The position numbers and the translations under genes were made by a program. From Aquibacillus sediminis (lineage in GTDB: Bacteria > Bacillota > Bacilli > Bacillales > Amphibacillaceae), in contig NZ_SZNM01000004.1 of assembly GCF_005870085.1 (NCBI RefSeq), positions 62,001 through 126,000 of the forward strand: a stretch of DNA of 64,000 nucleotides. The letters run 5' to 3'. This document shows, in pieces, positions 36,761 to 45,132 of the stretch. Within the stretch, counting starts at the first letter, position 1, and each line of letters begins with the position of its first letter. The notes below the pieces were generated by a model, which was not told where the DNA came from, searched no databases, and saw only the letters and a list, made by a program, of their open reading frames with translations.

Positions 36761-37183
36761 ATGGTTTACGAACAAAAAATAAAAGAAAATGACGGTGATG
36801 TGACCGCATTAATTGAACAAGTAGAAAGTCCGAAAAAACGGGAGGATGCCTATAAACTGTTAGAAATTTTTACAGAAACAACTGGTTATCAAGCCAGAGT
36901 GTGGGGGAGTACTATCATTGGATTTGGCTCCTATCATTATAAATATAAAACGGGCCATGAGGGAGTTGCACCACTCGTCGGTTTTTCTCCAAAGAAAGCT
37001 AGGTTCAGCCTGTATTTCGCAACTGGAGATACAGAACGTGAGGAGTTATTAAAACAATTGGGTAAGCATAAAGCTGGGGCAGCTTGTGTTTATGTGAATA
37101 AACTTGCAGATATTGATGTTGATATACTAAAAGCATTAATTAAACAATCAATTGTTTTTTTGCGTGAAACCTATCCAGAATAA
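36761..37183 (+). CDS. DUF1801 domain protein
   Basis: 140 residues. The DUF1801 pattern is present: REDAYKLLEIFTETTGYQAR, WGSTIIGFGSYHYKY, FSPKKARFSLYF and a C-terminal YVNKLADIDVDILKALIKQS. These are small cytosolic proteins (YdhG-like, PDB-fold known) of unknown function. ATG 36761 has GGAGGGG 5 nt upstream; GTG 36728 would add 11 residues but lacks a clear site. The ketopantoate reductase gene starts 107 bp downstream. Confidence 0.8.
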   Translation: MVYEQKIKENDGDVTALIEQVESPKKREDAYKLLEIFTETTGYQARVWGSTIIGFGSYHYKYKTGHEGVAPLVGFSPKKARFSLYFATGDTEREELLKQLGKHKAGAACVYVNKLADIDVDILKALIKQSIVFLRETYPE

Positions 37184-37290
37184 ATGACTTTCTCCTCTTA
37201 CATCAAAGGCCGTATCTAAAGTCATATGAACCATATGATTAAGAAAATTATGATAAAATAATCAGAAAGTAGAGAAAGGATTGGTTAGTG

Positions 37291-38208
37291 ATGGAGATTA
37301 GTAGAGTATCAATTATTGGATTAGGTGCATTAGGTATTTTGTTTGGATATCAATTATCCAAACAAATGCCCAAACAAAATTTACGAATCGTTGCTGATCA
37401 AAATCGCATACATAAATATACTAGTCATGGGGTCTATTGCAATGGAGAGTTATGTGAATTTAACTATATGACACCTGAACAGCCTTGCGAACCTGCAGAT
37501 TTAATTATTTTTGCTGTTAAAGAAAATGGATTAGATGACGCAATAGAAGCAATGAAGAAACATGTCGGAGAAAACACAATTATTTTATCTGCATTAAATG
37601 GGATATCTAGTGAGGAGATCATTGGTCGGACATTTGGACATGATAAAGTGTTATATAGTGTTGCGCAGGGAATGGATGCTGTGAAAGTCGGTAATCAACT
37701 GACATATGAGAATAAAGGGATGCTTTGTTTTGGGGAACGTGAAGCAGGTGTTGATTCTGAAAAAATGCAGCGGGTAGCTAATTTTTTTGATCAGGTAGAT
37801 TTTCCTTATGAAGTGGATGTGAATATGATGAAACGTCAATGGGGAAAGTTTATGCTTAATGTTGGGGTTAATCAAACGGTTGCTGTTTATGAAACGAATT
37901 ATGGCGGAGTGCAACGACAAGGAAAAGCAAGGGATACGATGGTTGCCGCAATGAAAGAAGTCATTGCTTTATCTAAAAAAGAAGGGGTTGATTTATCCGA
38001 AGATGATTTGACTTATTGGCTTCAAATACTGGCTACGCTTAGTCCTGAAGGCAAGCCTTCTATGCGTCAAGATTTGGAAGCTAAACGTTATAGTGAAGTG
38101 GAATTGTTTTCTGGAACGGTTTTAGAGTTAAGTAGAAAACATGGCATTCAAACACCTGTGAATAGATATTTATACGATTCTATTAAGAGAATCGAGAGTC
38201 AGTATTAG
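37291..38208 (+). CDS. Ketopantoate reductase family protein (PanE/ApbA)
   Basis: 305 residues. The N-terminal NADP-binding GLGALGILFGYQL, the second-strand Asp/Asn (FAVKENGLDDAI), the catalytic lysine region KRQWGKFMLNVGVNQ near 187, and SMRQDLEAKRYSEVELFSG near 250 mark the ketopantoate reductase family. PanE makes pantoate for coenzyme A; many family paralogues act on other 2-keto acids, so the substrate is uncertain. ATG 37291 is used; GTG 37288 is adjacent. A G-T-rich hairpin terminator follows. Confidence 0.85.
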   Translation: MEISRVSIIGLGALGILFGYQLSKQMPKQNLRIVADQNRIHKYTSHGVYCNGELCEFNYMTPEQPCEPADLIIFAVKENGLDDAIEAMKKHVGENTIILSALNGISSEEIIGRTFGHDKVLYSVAQGMDAVKVGNQLTYENKGMLCFGEREAGVDSEKMQRVANFFDQVDFPYEVDVNMMKRQWGKFMLNVGVNQTVAVYETNYGGVQRQGKARDTMVAAMKEVIALSKKEGVDLSEDDLTYWLQILATLSPEGKPSMRQDLEAKRYSEVELFSGTVLELSRKHGIQTPVNRYLYDSIKRIESQY

Positions 38209-38252
38209 AAGGTGAAAAAATCAGTATTTCTAGTAGTCAGTTTAACTATTGA

Positions 38253-38285
38253 AGATCGGGTCCTGTAGTGGATTCGGTCTTTTTT
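38253..38285 (+). terminator. Rho-independent terminator
   Basis: AGATCGGGTCC / GGATTCGGTCT pair with a few G-T pairs, followed by TTTTTT, 44 bp past the reductase gene. Confidence 0.65.
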
Positions 38286-38399
38286 AATGGAGTTTGTAGA
38301 TTAAATAGTTATTTTCTTAGTAATAGAGCAAGTGCCGTTTCCGTATTTGCTTAGTGAAATATAAATATAATGAGAACTTTTAGAAAGGAGGAAATGAAA

Positions 38400-38834
38400 A
38401 TGAGTAGTAAGTTGGATGATTTTAAAAACTCTTGTCAGTGCCATCGTAAAAAACGTAAATGTGAGTGTAAAGAGAAAGAAGTTCATTGTAAAGTTCAGAA
38501 ACAGTTAGTGAAAGATTGTATTTGCTGTGAATGGTCTGTTCCTGAAGGGGAATCTCAGGTTGTTTTCCAAACTGGAGGGTTTAAACAACTGTTTGGATCT
38601 GGTTTTGTTAGCTATGACAGTGGTGATGCTCCGTTTATTGTTGTTAGATTTTTTGCAAATGGACAGCAGTCAGGACCTGCGATCAAAGTATTTGAAGATA
38701 GTTGTGTAACTTTCACTTATACGAAATTTGATAGTATTACAGTTACGTGTCCGGAAGATGAAGTGGAATATGATACGGTTGATGAATCGGAGTGTGAAGG
38801 TGAAATTAGTATTACGTCTCGTTTTCCAGTATAA
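38400..38834 (+). CDS. Ena-type (DUF3992-like) endospore appendage protein with Cys-rich N-terminus
   Basis: 144 residues with 11 cysteines. Residues 1-43 are a basic, Cys-rich arm (CQCHRKKRKCECKEKEVHC, then CICC at 40-43). Residues 45-144 form a beta-rich domain (SGFVSYDSGDAPFIVVRFF, FEDSCVTFTYTKFDSITVTC) that resembles the jellyroll of Ena endospore-appendage subunits, which polymerise and crosslink through N-terminal cysteines. The CC/CICC connector followed by the jellyroll fits this. The 39-residue extension before CICC is longer than I recall for Ena1 or Ena3. ATG 38400 is 8 nt after AAAGGAGG; ATG 38394 is too close. The collagen-like gene follows in 104 bp. The family call is from memory of motifs. 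Confidence 0.65.
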   Translation: MSSKLDDFKNSCQCHRKKRKCECKEKEVHCKVQKQLVKDCICCEWSVPEGESQVVFQTGGFKQLFGSGFVSYDSGDAPFIVVRFFANGQQSGPAIKVFEDSCVTFTYTKFDSITVTCPEDEVEYDTVDESECEGEISITSRFPV

Positions 38835-38938
38835 AAACTAATTATAAATTAAGTTTAGGCCTAAATTTTTAGGGGTGAGATTTTCGCCGTTTCTTATTAA
38901 TTTAACAGGAATATTTTAATAGAAACAAGGAAAGTGAG

Positions 38939-40147
38939 GTGAATAATTTGAGCTGTAATAAATGTGAAAAGGACCATTGTGAGTGTAAAGATCATAGTGT
39001 TCATGATGAGCATTGTATAGTTAGACGTAGAAAAAAGCATAAATGTCCTATTTGTCCTACTGGTCCAACAGGGCCGACGGGGCCGGAAGGGCCAACGGGA
39101 CCGGAAGGACCGACGGGGCCAGAAGGGCCGACGGGACCGGAAGGACCAACAGGGCCAGAGGGACCGACGGGACCAGAAGGACCGACAGGACCAGAAGGAC
39201 CGACAGGGCCGGAAGGGCCAACGGGGCCAGAAGGACCGACAGGACCAGAAGGACCGACAGGACCAGAAGGGCCAACGGGGCCAGAAGGACCGACGGGACC
39301 AGAAGGACCGACAGGACCGGAAGGGCCGACGGGGCCAGAAGGACCGACAGGACCAGAAGGGCCGACAGGGCCGGAAGGACCGACAGGACCAGAAGGGCCA
39401 ACGGGGCCAGAAGGACCGACAGGACCAGAAGGACCGACAGGACCAGAAGGGCCAACGGGGCCAGAAGGACCGACAGGACCAGAGGGGCCAACGGGGCCGG
39501 AAGGGCCAACGGGACCGGAAGGACCGACGGGGCCAGAAGGACCGACAGGACCAGAAGGGCCAACGGGGCCAGAAGGACCGACAGGACCGGAAGGGCCGAC
39601 GGGGCCAGAAGGACCGACAGGACCAGAAGGGCCGACAGGGCCACAGGGACCAACTGGAGAGTGTGATTGTGAGGATATTAGCTGTACTTGTACGGATCAG
39701 ATTAGAAACGTATTGGAAGAAATAGCAGCAGCTGAAGGCACAGTAAACGTTCAAATTAATACAGAAAACGGCGGAACAACTACTGGTGGATTAACGGATC
39801 CGACTCAAGTGGGTACAGGAATTGTTACACTCGATAACGGTGATATAATTTCACTATGTAAGATTGCTTGGGTAAGAACAACACAAAATGTAACCTTCCA
39901 AGATCTCGGTATTCAGCCGTTAGACTTACCAGAGCCTGAGTTGGTAACATGTGAAGATGAATGTGAAGAAGCAATTAGAGATAGCCTTGACATCGGAACA
40001 ATCTATAATATTGAAGCTGGTGGTACAACGACTGGTAACAGACGTATTAATGACAAAGCTGTTGGTGTAGTATTTGTAGGTGGAAATGCGAATAGTACTG
40101 ATACTGCAATTTCTACTTGTCATATTGAAATCGCAGACCCACAATAG
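38939..40147 (+). CDS. Collagen-like spore-surface protein (BclA/L-BclA-like)
   Basis: 402 residues. The N-terminal about 38 residues are Cys-rich and basic ([20 protein letters not shown], then RRRKKHK), sharing CECKxxxVH with the upstream Ena-type protein. Residues about 41-240 are some 66 perfect Gly-X-Y triplets, nearly all alternating GPT and GPE. The C-terminal about 160 residues form a duplicated beta-type unit, each half carrying GGTTTG and an IS-x-C-x-I motif. Collagen-like BclA proteins form trimeric hairs on the exosporium or appendage tips; Thr in GPT is O-glycosylated in BclA. GTG 38939 (AAGGA upstream) or TTG 38948 (AGGTGA upstream) may be the start. Strong terminator follows. 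Confidence 0.8.
   Translation: MNNLSCNKCEKDHCECKDHSVHDEHCIVRRRKKHKCPICPTGPTGPTGPEGPTGPEGPTGPEGPTGPEGPTGPEGPTGPEGPTGPEGPTGPEGPTGPEGPTGPEGPTGPEGPTGPEGPTGPEGPTGPEGPTGPEGPTGPEGPTGPEGPTGPEGPTGPEGPTGPEGPTGPEGPTGPEGPTGPEGPTGPEGPTGPEGPTGPEGPTGPEGPTGPEGPTGPEGPTGPEGPTGPEGPTGPQGPTGECDCEDISCTCTDQIRNVLEEIAAAEGTVNVQINTENGGTTTGGLTDPTQVGTGIVTLDNGDIISLCKIAWVRTTQNVTFQDLGIQPLDLPEPELVTCEDECEEAIRDSLDIGTIYNIEAGGTTTGNRRINDKAVGVVFVGGNANSTDTAISTCHIEIADPQ
39060..39655. repeat. 18-bp coding repeat of the collagen-like gene
   Basis: About 33 copies of an 18-nt unit encoding Gly-Pro-Glu-Gly-Pro-Thr. Third-codon positions vary freely (GGA/GGG, CCA/CCG, ACA/ACG) while the protein stays identical. All six frames are open here, so overlapping antisense ORFs are artefacts. 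Confidence 0.9.
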
Positions 40148-40167
40148 ACGTAGCAAACAAATAAGAA

Positions 40168-40208
40168 GACTGTGACAAGCATATATATACCTTGTTACAG
40201 TCTTTTTT
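40168..40208 (+). terminator. Rho-independent terminator
   Basis: GACTGTGACAAG / CTTGTTACAGTC stem (one G-T pair) followed by TTTTTT, 20 bp past the collagen-like gene. Confidence 0.9.
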
Positions 40209-40268
40209 GTTAACTATTAAAAATGAAATATGTGATGTGCCACTATTTTAAAACAAAATGGAGTCGGA

Positions 40269-40982
40269 GTGGTAAAGGTCTGCATACACTATAATAATAC
40301 TAGATTAGGAATGATCATGATGGGAATGATAGATAACAATGTTAGTAAATTGATGGTCAACCATGTAAAACCAATCCTTATCTACTCCAAAAAAGGCAAG
40401 GTTGTAGAGGCATATGGTTGTGACCATGGTCAATTGTTTTGTACTACGTATTTTCTTTTCCTCGGAAAAGATCAGGACTGTATAACTTTACGATTATTAG
40501 TACCGATGTCCATTTGTGGTTATCAGTTCTTCAAACCTTCTGAATCAACAATTACGATCAGTAAAACTTGTTTAATGGGGATTCAAAACTTATCAAGCGT
40601 TGGGATTCATTCAAATCTTATCATTCGCTACCCATTTTCTGATTGTTTAAAGGGAGAATTTTCAATTTCAGAAGGGTATTCAGAAACCACAATCTGGCAA
40701 TCAAACGTAAAATACCCATTTAAAGGTAATGCAACGATTGTTTACAGAAATGGAACTGATCCATTTATATACGTTGCGTTATATAGTCTGAATAATAAAC
40801 TTAAAACATTATATAAAGTTTATAAAAACGTACCTTTTTCTTTTGATTTTACGAAGAAGTCAAAAATTGTGGTCTCAAAAAATGACTTAGATAAAAAAAT
40901 AACAGGTGACTTTCGATTTGATTTGAGTGGTGAACTAAAAGAGAAGATTCACTTAAACAGCGCTGAGAATCAATTATATTAA
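40269..40982 (+). CDS. Ena-domain-related protein, cysteine-free C-terminal domain
   Basis: 237 residues from GTG 40269 (GGAGTCGGA upstream); ATG 40311 is a possible shorter start. The C-terminal half (about 130-216) aligns by eye with the Ena-type domain of the gene at 38400: FSISEGYSE with WSVPEGESQ, NGTDPFIYVALYS with SGDAPFIVVRFF, and VPFSFDFTKKSKIVV with CVTFTYTKFDSITV. This half has no Cys, so it could not form the Ena disulfides. The N-terminal half (SICGYQFFKPSESTITISKT) is unidentified. It sits between the collagen-like gene and the glycosyltransferases and is probably a further spore-surface component. Confidence 0.55.
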   Translation: MVKVCIHYNNTRLGMIMMGMIDNNVSKLMVNHVKPILIYSKKGKVVEAYGCDHGQLFCTTYFLFLGKDQDCITLRLLVPMSICGYQFFKPSESTITISKTCLMGIQNLSSVGIHSNLIIRYPFSDCLKGEFSISEGYSETTIWQSNVKYPFKGNATIVYRNGTDPFIYVALYSLNNKLKTLYKVYKNVPFSFDFTKKSKIVVSKNDLDKKITGDFRFDLSGELKEKIHLNSAENQLY

Positions 40983-41018
40983 CCCCCAATAATAATGATA
41001 AACAATTATTATTGGGGG
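40983..41018. terminator. Bidirectional terminator
   Basis: CCCCCAATAATAAT / ATTATTATTGGGGG, a perfect 14-bp stem, between convergent Ena-related and glycosyltransferase genes. Confidence 0.88.
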
Positions 41019-41037
41019 TATTTTGTTAGCATTGGAT

Positions 41038-42771
41038 TTAAATTCGTGTAGATAAACGATTTAACTGATATTTAATGTCGAAAAGATATTCGGGGTAGGT
41101 TGTTGCATCCCTTAAAATAGACAACTTAGCGAAATCGTCCGCCTGATAATTTGGAAGAATAAGGCGAAGGAAATAAAGTTCTGATAAGTAAGGAAGATGA
41201 TGCAGTTCTTCCCATTCCAGTAATCTTTTTTTAGCTTCAAATCTTCTCTGCAACCGGAATAAACATAAAATAATCCAACGAAAGTAGATAAATTGTTCCA
41301 TCTCCTCGTTCACTTTTTTATAAAGAATTTCAAATTGTTCTAACGCAAGTTCATATTCTTTCTTATAAAAGAGGCGATAGGCTTTTTGGTTGAGAAGGGA
41401 AAATGGATTTGTTGGTGTGATAGGGCAATAACATCTTTCGACCTCCGTATTGGCTGAGTCTTTGCGATTTGCAACTATTTCCCATCGAGCAATTTTAAAG
41501 GCGTTATCAAGTTTATAAACTACAGGCACTTCTATCAAATCGGCGGTTGTATAGGATAACAACTTCCAAAATTTAGTGTAGTCATCTTGCTCTATAAAGT
41601 GATCCTTTGTTAGAGTAACGTCCCACTCGTCGATATCAACTGATGGTTTAACTTGATAGGTAGCGATGCCTTGATAATAATCAATAAGTTCTTCTGTAAT
41701 TGTTTCCCAATTAAATTTATTTGCTGTTACATAACCATGGTCAATTAGTTTTGCTTTTAGTTGGGGATTCCCAAGTACTTGTTCAATTTTTGTTGCCGTG
41801 TCCAAAGGATCAGCAATTCTAGTTATTAGTGCATTTTCTTGGTCGAATGCATATTCGCGAACACCTCTGTTCCCAGATGTAACAACTGGACAGCCACAAG
41901 CCATCGCTTCTAGTGGTGGTAGAGAAAAACTTTCGTAGTGGGAGCCAGACACATAGATAGTAGCTCCTCTGTATAATTTTGCGATTAGTTCTTGGTTAGG
42001 TTGAACAAACACTTTTGAAACTTTACTCTTCATTTTTTCTGAAGGTGCCTCAGGTGTAATCCAAAACAAATCTAGTTGTTTATTTGTTTTGGTTAAGATG
42101 TCGTAAGCTTTCGTGATATCTTGTATCCCTTTGAAAGTAGCTGATTCTGCTCCTATCATTAATAGATAAGGATCCGTTGCAGGATACTTATCTTGCTTAT
42201 TAGAAAAAATTTTGGGATCGATTGCGTTCGGAATTACTTTTGCTTTTCTATTATAATATTTTTGAATATATTCAGCTGTACTAGAAGATACAGTAAAGAT
42301 AAATGAAGGCAATTGAAATTGTGTTTGGATATATTTTTTAAGAGAGTTGTTCATCGATTCGTATTCAAATAAATGAAAGTCACCTTGCTCAAAATAGACC
42401 ACTGGTGCAATTCCCGTTTCGATGCAAGCTTGGATATGATCCCAATAGGTTGCTACAATAACATCACAATTAGGGACGCCCTTAGCTAATTCAAGGTCAA
42501 AAGGAACTTGACTATAGTTTGCTTCAATTGGGTACCATTTCGGTTTTTCGAAGTGAGAAACAATGGTGACTCTCACACCAGCTTGGGTTAATCGGTTTGC
42601 ATGCTCAAGTATTATCTTCACTCCTCCACTGACAGCTACATTGCTCATCACATAAACAACATGAAGATCTGTTCCTTTTGTACTTTTGTTACATAATAAT
42701 TGTTTTCTAGCTAGATAAAGACGATCCATTCTTGCATGAAATTCTTTACGTTTCAGTTCTCGTATCATCAT
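41038..42771 (-). CDS. GT4-family glycosyltransferase with C-terminal helical repeat region
   Basis: 577 residues. After a basic leader, residues about 37-370 form a GT-B glycosyltransferase of family 4: SGGVKIILEHANRLTQAGV (acceptor-side Gly loop), VIPNAIDP and the E-X7-E motif ESFSLPPLEAMACGCPVV. Residues about 460-577 are helical and TPR-like (AYRLFYKKEYELALEQFEIL). It would transfer a sugar from a nucleotide-sugar to a protein or glycan acceptor. It is convergent with the Ena-related gene and divergent from the GT2 fusion (156-bp gap), suggesting a common control region. Substrate likely the collagen-like protein (inference). Confidence 0.8.
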   Translation of the reverse strand: MMIRELKRKEFHARMDRLYLARKQLLCNKSTKGTDLHVVYVMSNVAVSGGVKIILEHANRLTQAGVRVTIVSHFEKPKWYPIEANYSQVPFDLELAKGVPNCDVIVATYWDHIQACIETGIAPVVYFEQGDFHLFEYESMNNSLKKYIQTQFQLPSFIFTVSSSTAEYIQKYYNRKAKVIPNAIDPKIFSNKQDKYPATDPYLLMIGAESATFKGIQDITKAYDILTKTNKQLDLFWITPEAPSEKMKSKVSKVFVQPNQELIAKLYRGATIYVSGSHYESFSLPPLEAMACGCPVVTSGNRGVREYAFDQENALITRIADPLDTATKIEQVLGNPQLKAKLIDHGYVTANKFNWETITEELIDYYQGIATYQVKPSVDIDEWDVTLTKDHFIEQDDYTKFWKLLSYTTADLIEVPVVYKLDNAFKIARWEIVANRKDSANTEVERCYCPITPTNPFSLLNQKAYRLFYKKEYELALEQFEILYKKVNEEMEQFIYFRWIILCLFRLQRRFEAKKRLLEWEELHHLPYLSELYFLRLILPNYQADDFAKLSILRDATTYPEYLFDIKYQLNRLSTRI

Positions 42772-42927
42772 GAATCCCCCAGAACAGTTTTGTTTCTTCT
42801 AGTTTATTAAGCAGTCATGAACAAGTGAATAGATGATGGAAAAGTAGACATTGTCCCACACTCGATGACAACTAACGCATAAATTATATTAATGGTAAAT
42901 TTTGTTTGATATTGGAGGAAAATAACG

Positions 42928-45114
42928 GTGGTGACAATTAGTTTATGCATGATCGTAAAAGATGAAGAAGAAGTATTGGCTAGTTGTTTGGATAGTGTGA
43001 AAGAAGCATGTGACGAAATCGTCATTGTTGATACAGGTTCTACCGATAAAACAAAAGAAATTGCAGCTTCTTTTACAGATAAAGTAGTTGATTTTGAATG
43101 GGTTGATGATTTTTCAGCAGCAAGAAATTTTGCTTTTAGTCATGCGACAATGGATTTTATTCTTTGGTTAGATGCAGATGATGTTTTGTTAAAAGAAGAT
43201 CTTAGTAAATTATTAACGTTAAAGAAGACTTTAGACGATACGGTGGATGTCGTTTCAATGTATTACAATATAGCATTTGACGAATATGGAAACCCAACAT
43301 TTAGCTACCGCCGTAACCGACTAGTAAAGCGTACAAATCACTTCAAATGGCATGGCGTTGTTCATGAGTATTTAGCTGTTTCAGGTAATATCATTAAATC
43401 TGACATCGCAGTGACACATCAAAAGCATTTGAAAGAAAATAGTGGGGATACAAAAGGGAGAAATCTACAAATCTATGAAGCGAAGTTAAAAAGAGGAGAG
43501 AAATTTTCCCCTAGGGACCTTTATTATTACGCTAATGAACTTCGGGAAAATCAAAAATATAAAAAGGCGATCCTATATTACAATGAATTTTTAGCAACAA
43601 AAAAAGGTTGGGTAGAAGATGAAATAATGGCTTGCACATTTCTAGCAGACTGTTATGCCTACCTCGGGGAGCATGAAAAAGAAATAGATTCTTTATTACG
43701 ATCGTTAAAATATGATTTGCCACGACCACAAATATGTTGTCGTTTAGGAGATTACTTTAAAAATAAAAAGAACATAAAAACTGCTGTCTTTTGGTATGAA
43801 ACAGCCATTAATGACGGACTAGTTGATCATGGTGGGTTCACTATGCCAGCTTTTTCTACATGGTATCCTCACTTACAATTATGTGTTTGCTATTGGAAAC
43901 TTGGAAATATGGAAAAAGCGTATCATCATAATAAAATGGCAGAAAACTATCGGCCTAACGATCCGAGTGTTCAATTTAACAAGAGGTTTTTCGATAAAGA
44001 AACTGCCAAACCTTTGAAAGGCAATAAAAGAAAGATCCTATATATTGGATGGATTGGCCATAACAATCTCGGAGACGAGTTAATGTGGCACATTTTTAAG
44101 GAGAAATTTGATACGTTGTTTGGAGATGAAAATTGGGAAGTTGAGGGGACGATCCGTAAGCCATCAACAGCATTTAATATAGATGCATATGATCTCGTTG
44201 TATTGGGTGGAGGATCGATTATTTGTGAAAACAACACACCAGTACTTTATAAGGCGATAAAGAAAGGAAAAAAAGTAATGATTTGGGGAGCGGGTATGGA
44301 TTTGATTCAACAGGAAGATGTCTCATTGTTGCAAGCTGAAAAATCCATTAATATTGATCGTTATTTTTCAAGAAATATCCAACAAAAGCTTGTGGAAGTA
44401 ATTGATCATGCTGAATTCGTCGGTGTAAGAGGACCGTTAACTTATGAAATATTAAGGCAAATGGGAGCAAAAGAAAACAAAATAATGGTTAGCGGCGACC
44501 CTGGATTACTGTTACCAAAAGAAAATGAAGAAGTGGATTTTGTAGAAAAGTTAATCTTGCCGTTTAAAGGACAAAAGATAGTTGGAATAAATTGGGGTAC
44601 GTCATTTAATCATGTCTTCGGAGGCAATGAATCACATGTTGAATTACAATTAGTTGACTCCATTCAAGAACTAATCGAGAAAGGATATAAAATTTATTTA
44701 TACACCGTTTGGGATCAAGATATTCCTGCAATTAAACGATTATATGAACAACTTAATGATCCAGGAAATGTGATCATGGATACGAATTTATACGATCAAA
44801 ATATATTGGTACAATTAATGTCTCACTTTGATTTTACGATAAATTTCAAATTACATGCGAATATCATCTCATATGTTGCAGGAACTCCGTTTATTGCTCT
44901 TGCTTATCGATTTAAAGTGTTTGATTTTACTAGTTCTATAAATTTAGAACCTTTCGCAGTAGCAACCGATGATAGAAATATTAAAAGTAAGATATTAAAA
45001 CTAGAAAATAGAATTAGTATGGACCGATTAAAATTTAAAGCGCAAAGGGATGAACAACTATCTTTCTATACTCAACGGTTAGATGAACCATTTGACAAAC
45101 ATCTATTTCTTTAA
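42928..45114 (+). CDS. GT2 glycosyltransferase - TPR - polysaccharide pyruvyltransferase fusion
   Basis: 728 residues. Residues 1-about 200 are GT2, GT-A fold (LCMIVKDEEEVLASCLDSV, VDTGSTDKT, ILWLDADDV with the DXD-like acidic motif), as in SunS-type TPR glycosyltransferases. About 205-355 are TPRs. About 370-690 are a polysaccharide pyruvyltransferase domain (GWIGHNNLGDELMW, VVLGGGSII, VGVRGPLTYEILRQMGA, FKLHANIISYVAGTPFIAL), which transfers pyruvate from PEP to sugars (CsaB-type). One polypeptide thus has potential sugar addition and pyruvylation. GTG 42928 has GGAGGA upstream. The GT-D gene follows in 18 bp, hence one operon. Confidence 0.85.
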   Translation: MVTISLCMIVKDEEEVLASCLDSVKEACDEIVIVDTGSTDKTKEIAASFTDKVVDFEWVDDFSAARNFAFSHATMDFILWLDADDVLLKEDLSKLLTLKKTLDDTVDVVSMYYNIAFDEYGNPTFSYRRNRLVKRTNHFKWHGVVHEYLAVSGNIIKSDIAVTHQKHLKENSGDTKGRNLQIYEAKLKRGEKFSPRDLYYYANELRENQKYKKAILYYNEFLATKKGWVEDEIMACTFLADCYAYLGEHEKEIDSLLRSLKYDLPRPQICCRLGDYFKNKKNIKTAVFWYETAINDGLVDHGGFTMPAFSTWYPHLQLCVCYWKLGNMEKAYHHNKMAENYRPNDPSVQFNKRFFDKETAKPLKGNKRKILYIGWIGHNNLGDELMWHIFKEKFDTLFGDENWEVEGTIRKPSTAFNIDAYDLVVLGGGSIICENNTPVLYKAIKKGKKVMIWGAGMDLIQQEDVSLLQAEKSINIDRYFSRNIQQKLVEVIDHAEFVGVRGPLTYEILRQMGAKENKIMVSGDPGLLLPKENEEVDFVEKLILPFKGQKIVGINWGTSFNHVFGGNESHVELQLVDSIQELIEKGYKIYLYTVWDQDIPAIKRLYEQLNDPGNVIMDTNLYDQNILVQLMSHFDFTINFKLHANIISYVAGTPFIALAYRFKVFDFTSSINLEPFAVATDDRNIKSKILKLENRISMDRLKFKAQRDEQLSFYTQRLDEPFDKHLFL

Positions 45115-45132
45115 AACAAAGGAGGAACGATT

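Noticed and set aside
38897-39754. Long minus-strand ORFs (285 and 198 residues) and a second plus-frame ORF across the collagen repeat
   Set aside because: The 18-bp repeat is a multiple of three and free of stops in every frame. The antisense products are low-complexity and have no ribosome sites, while the GPT/GPE frame is a clear protein.
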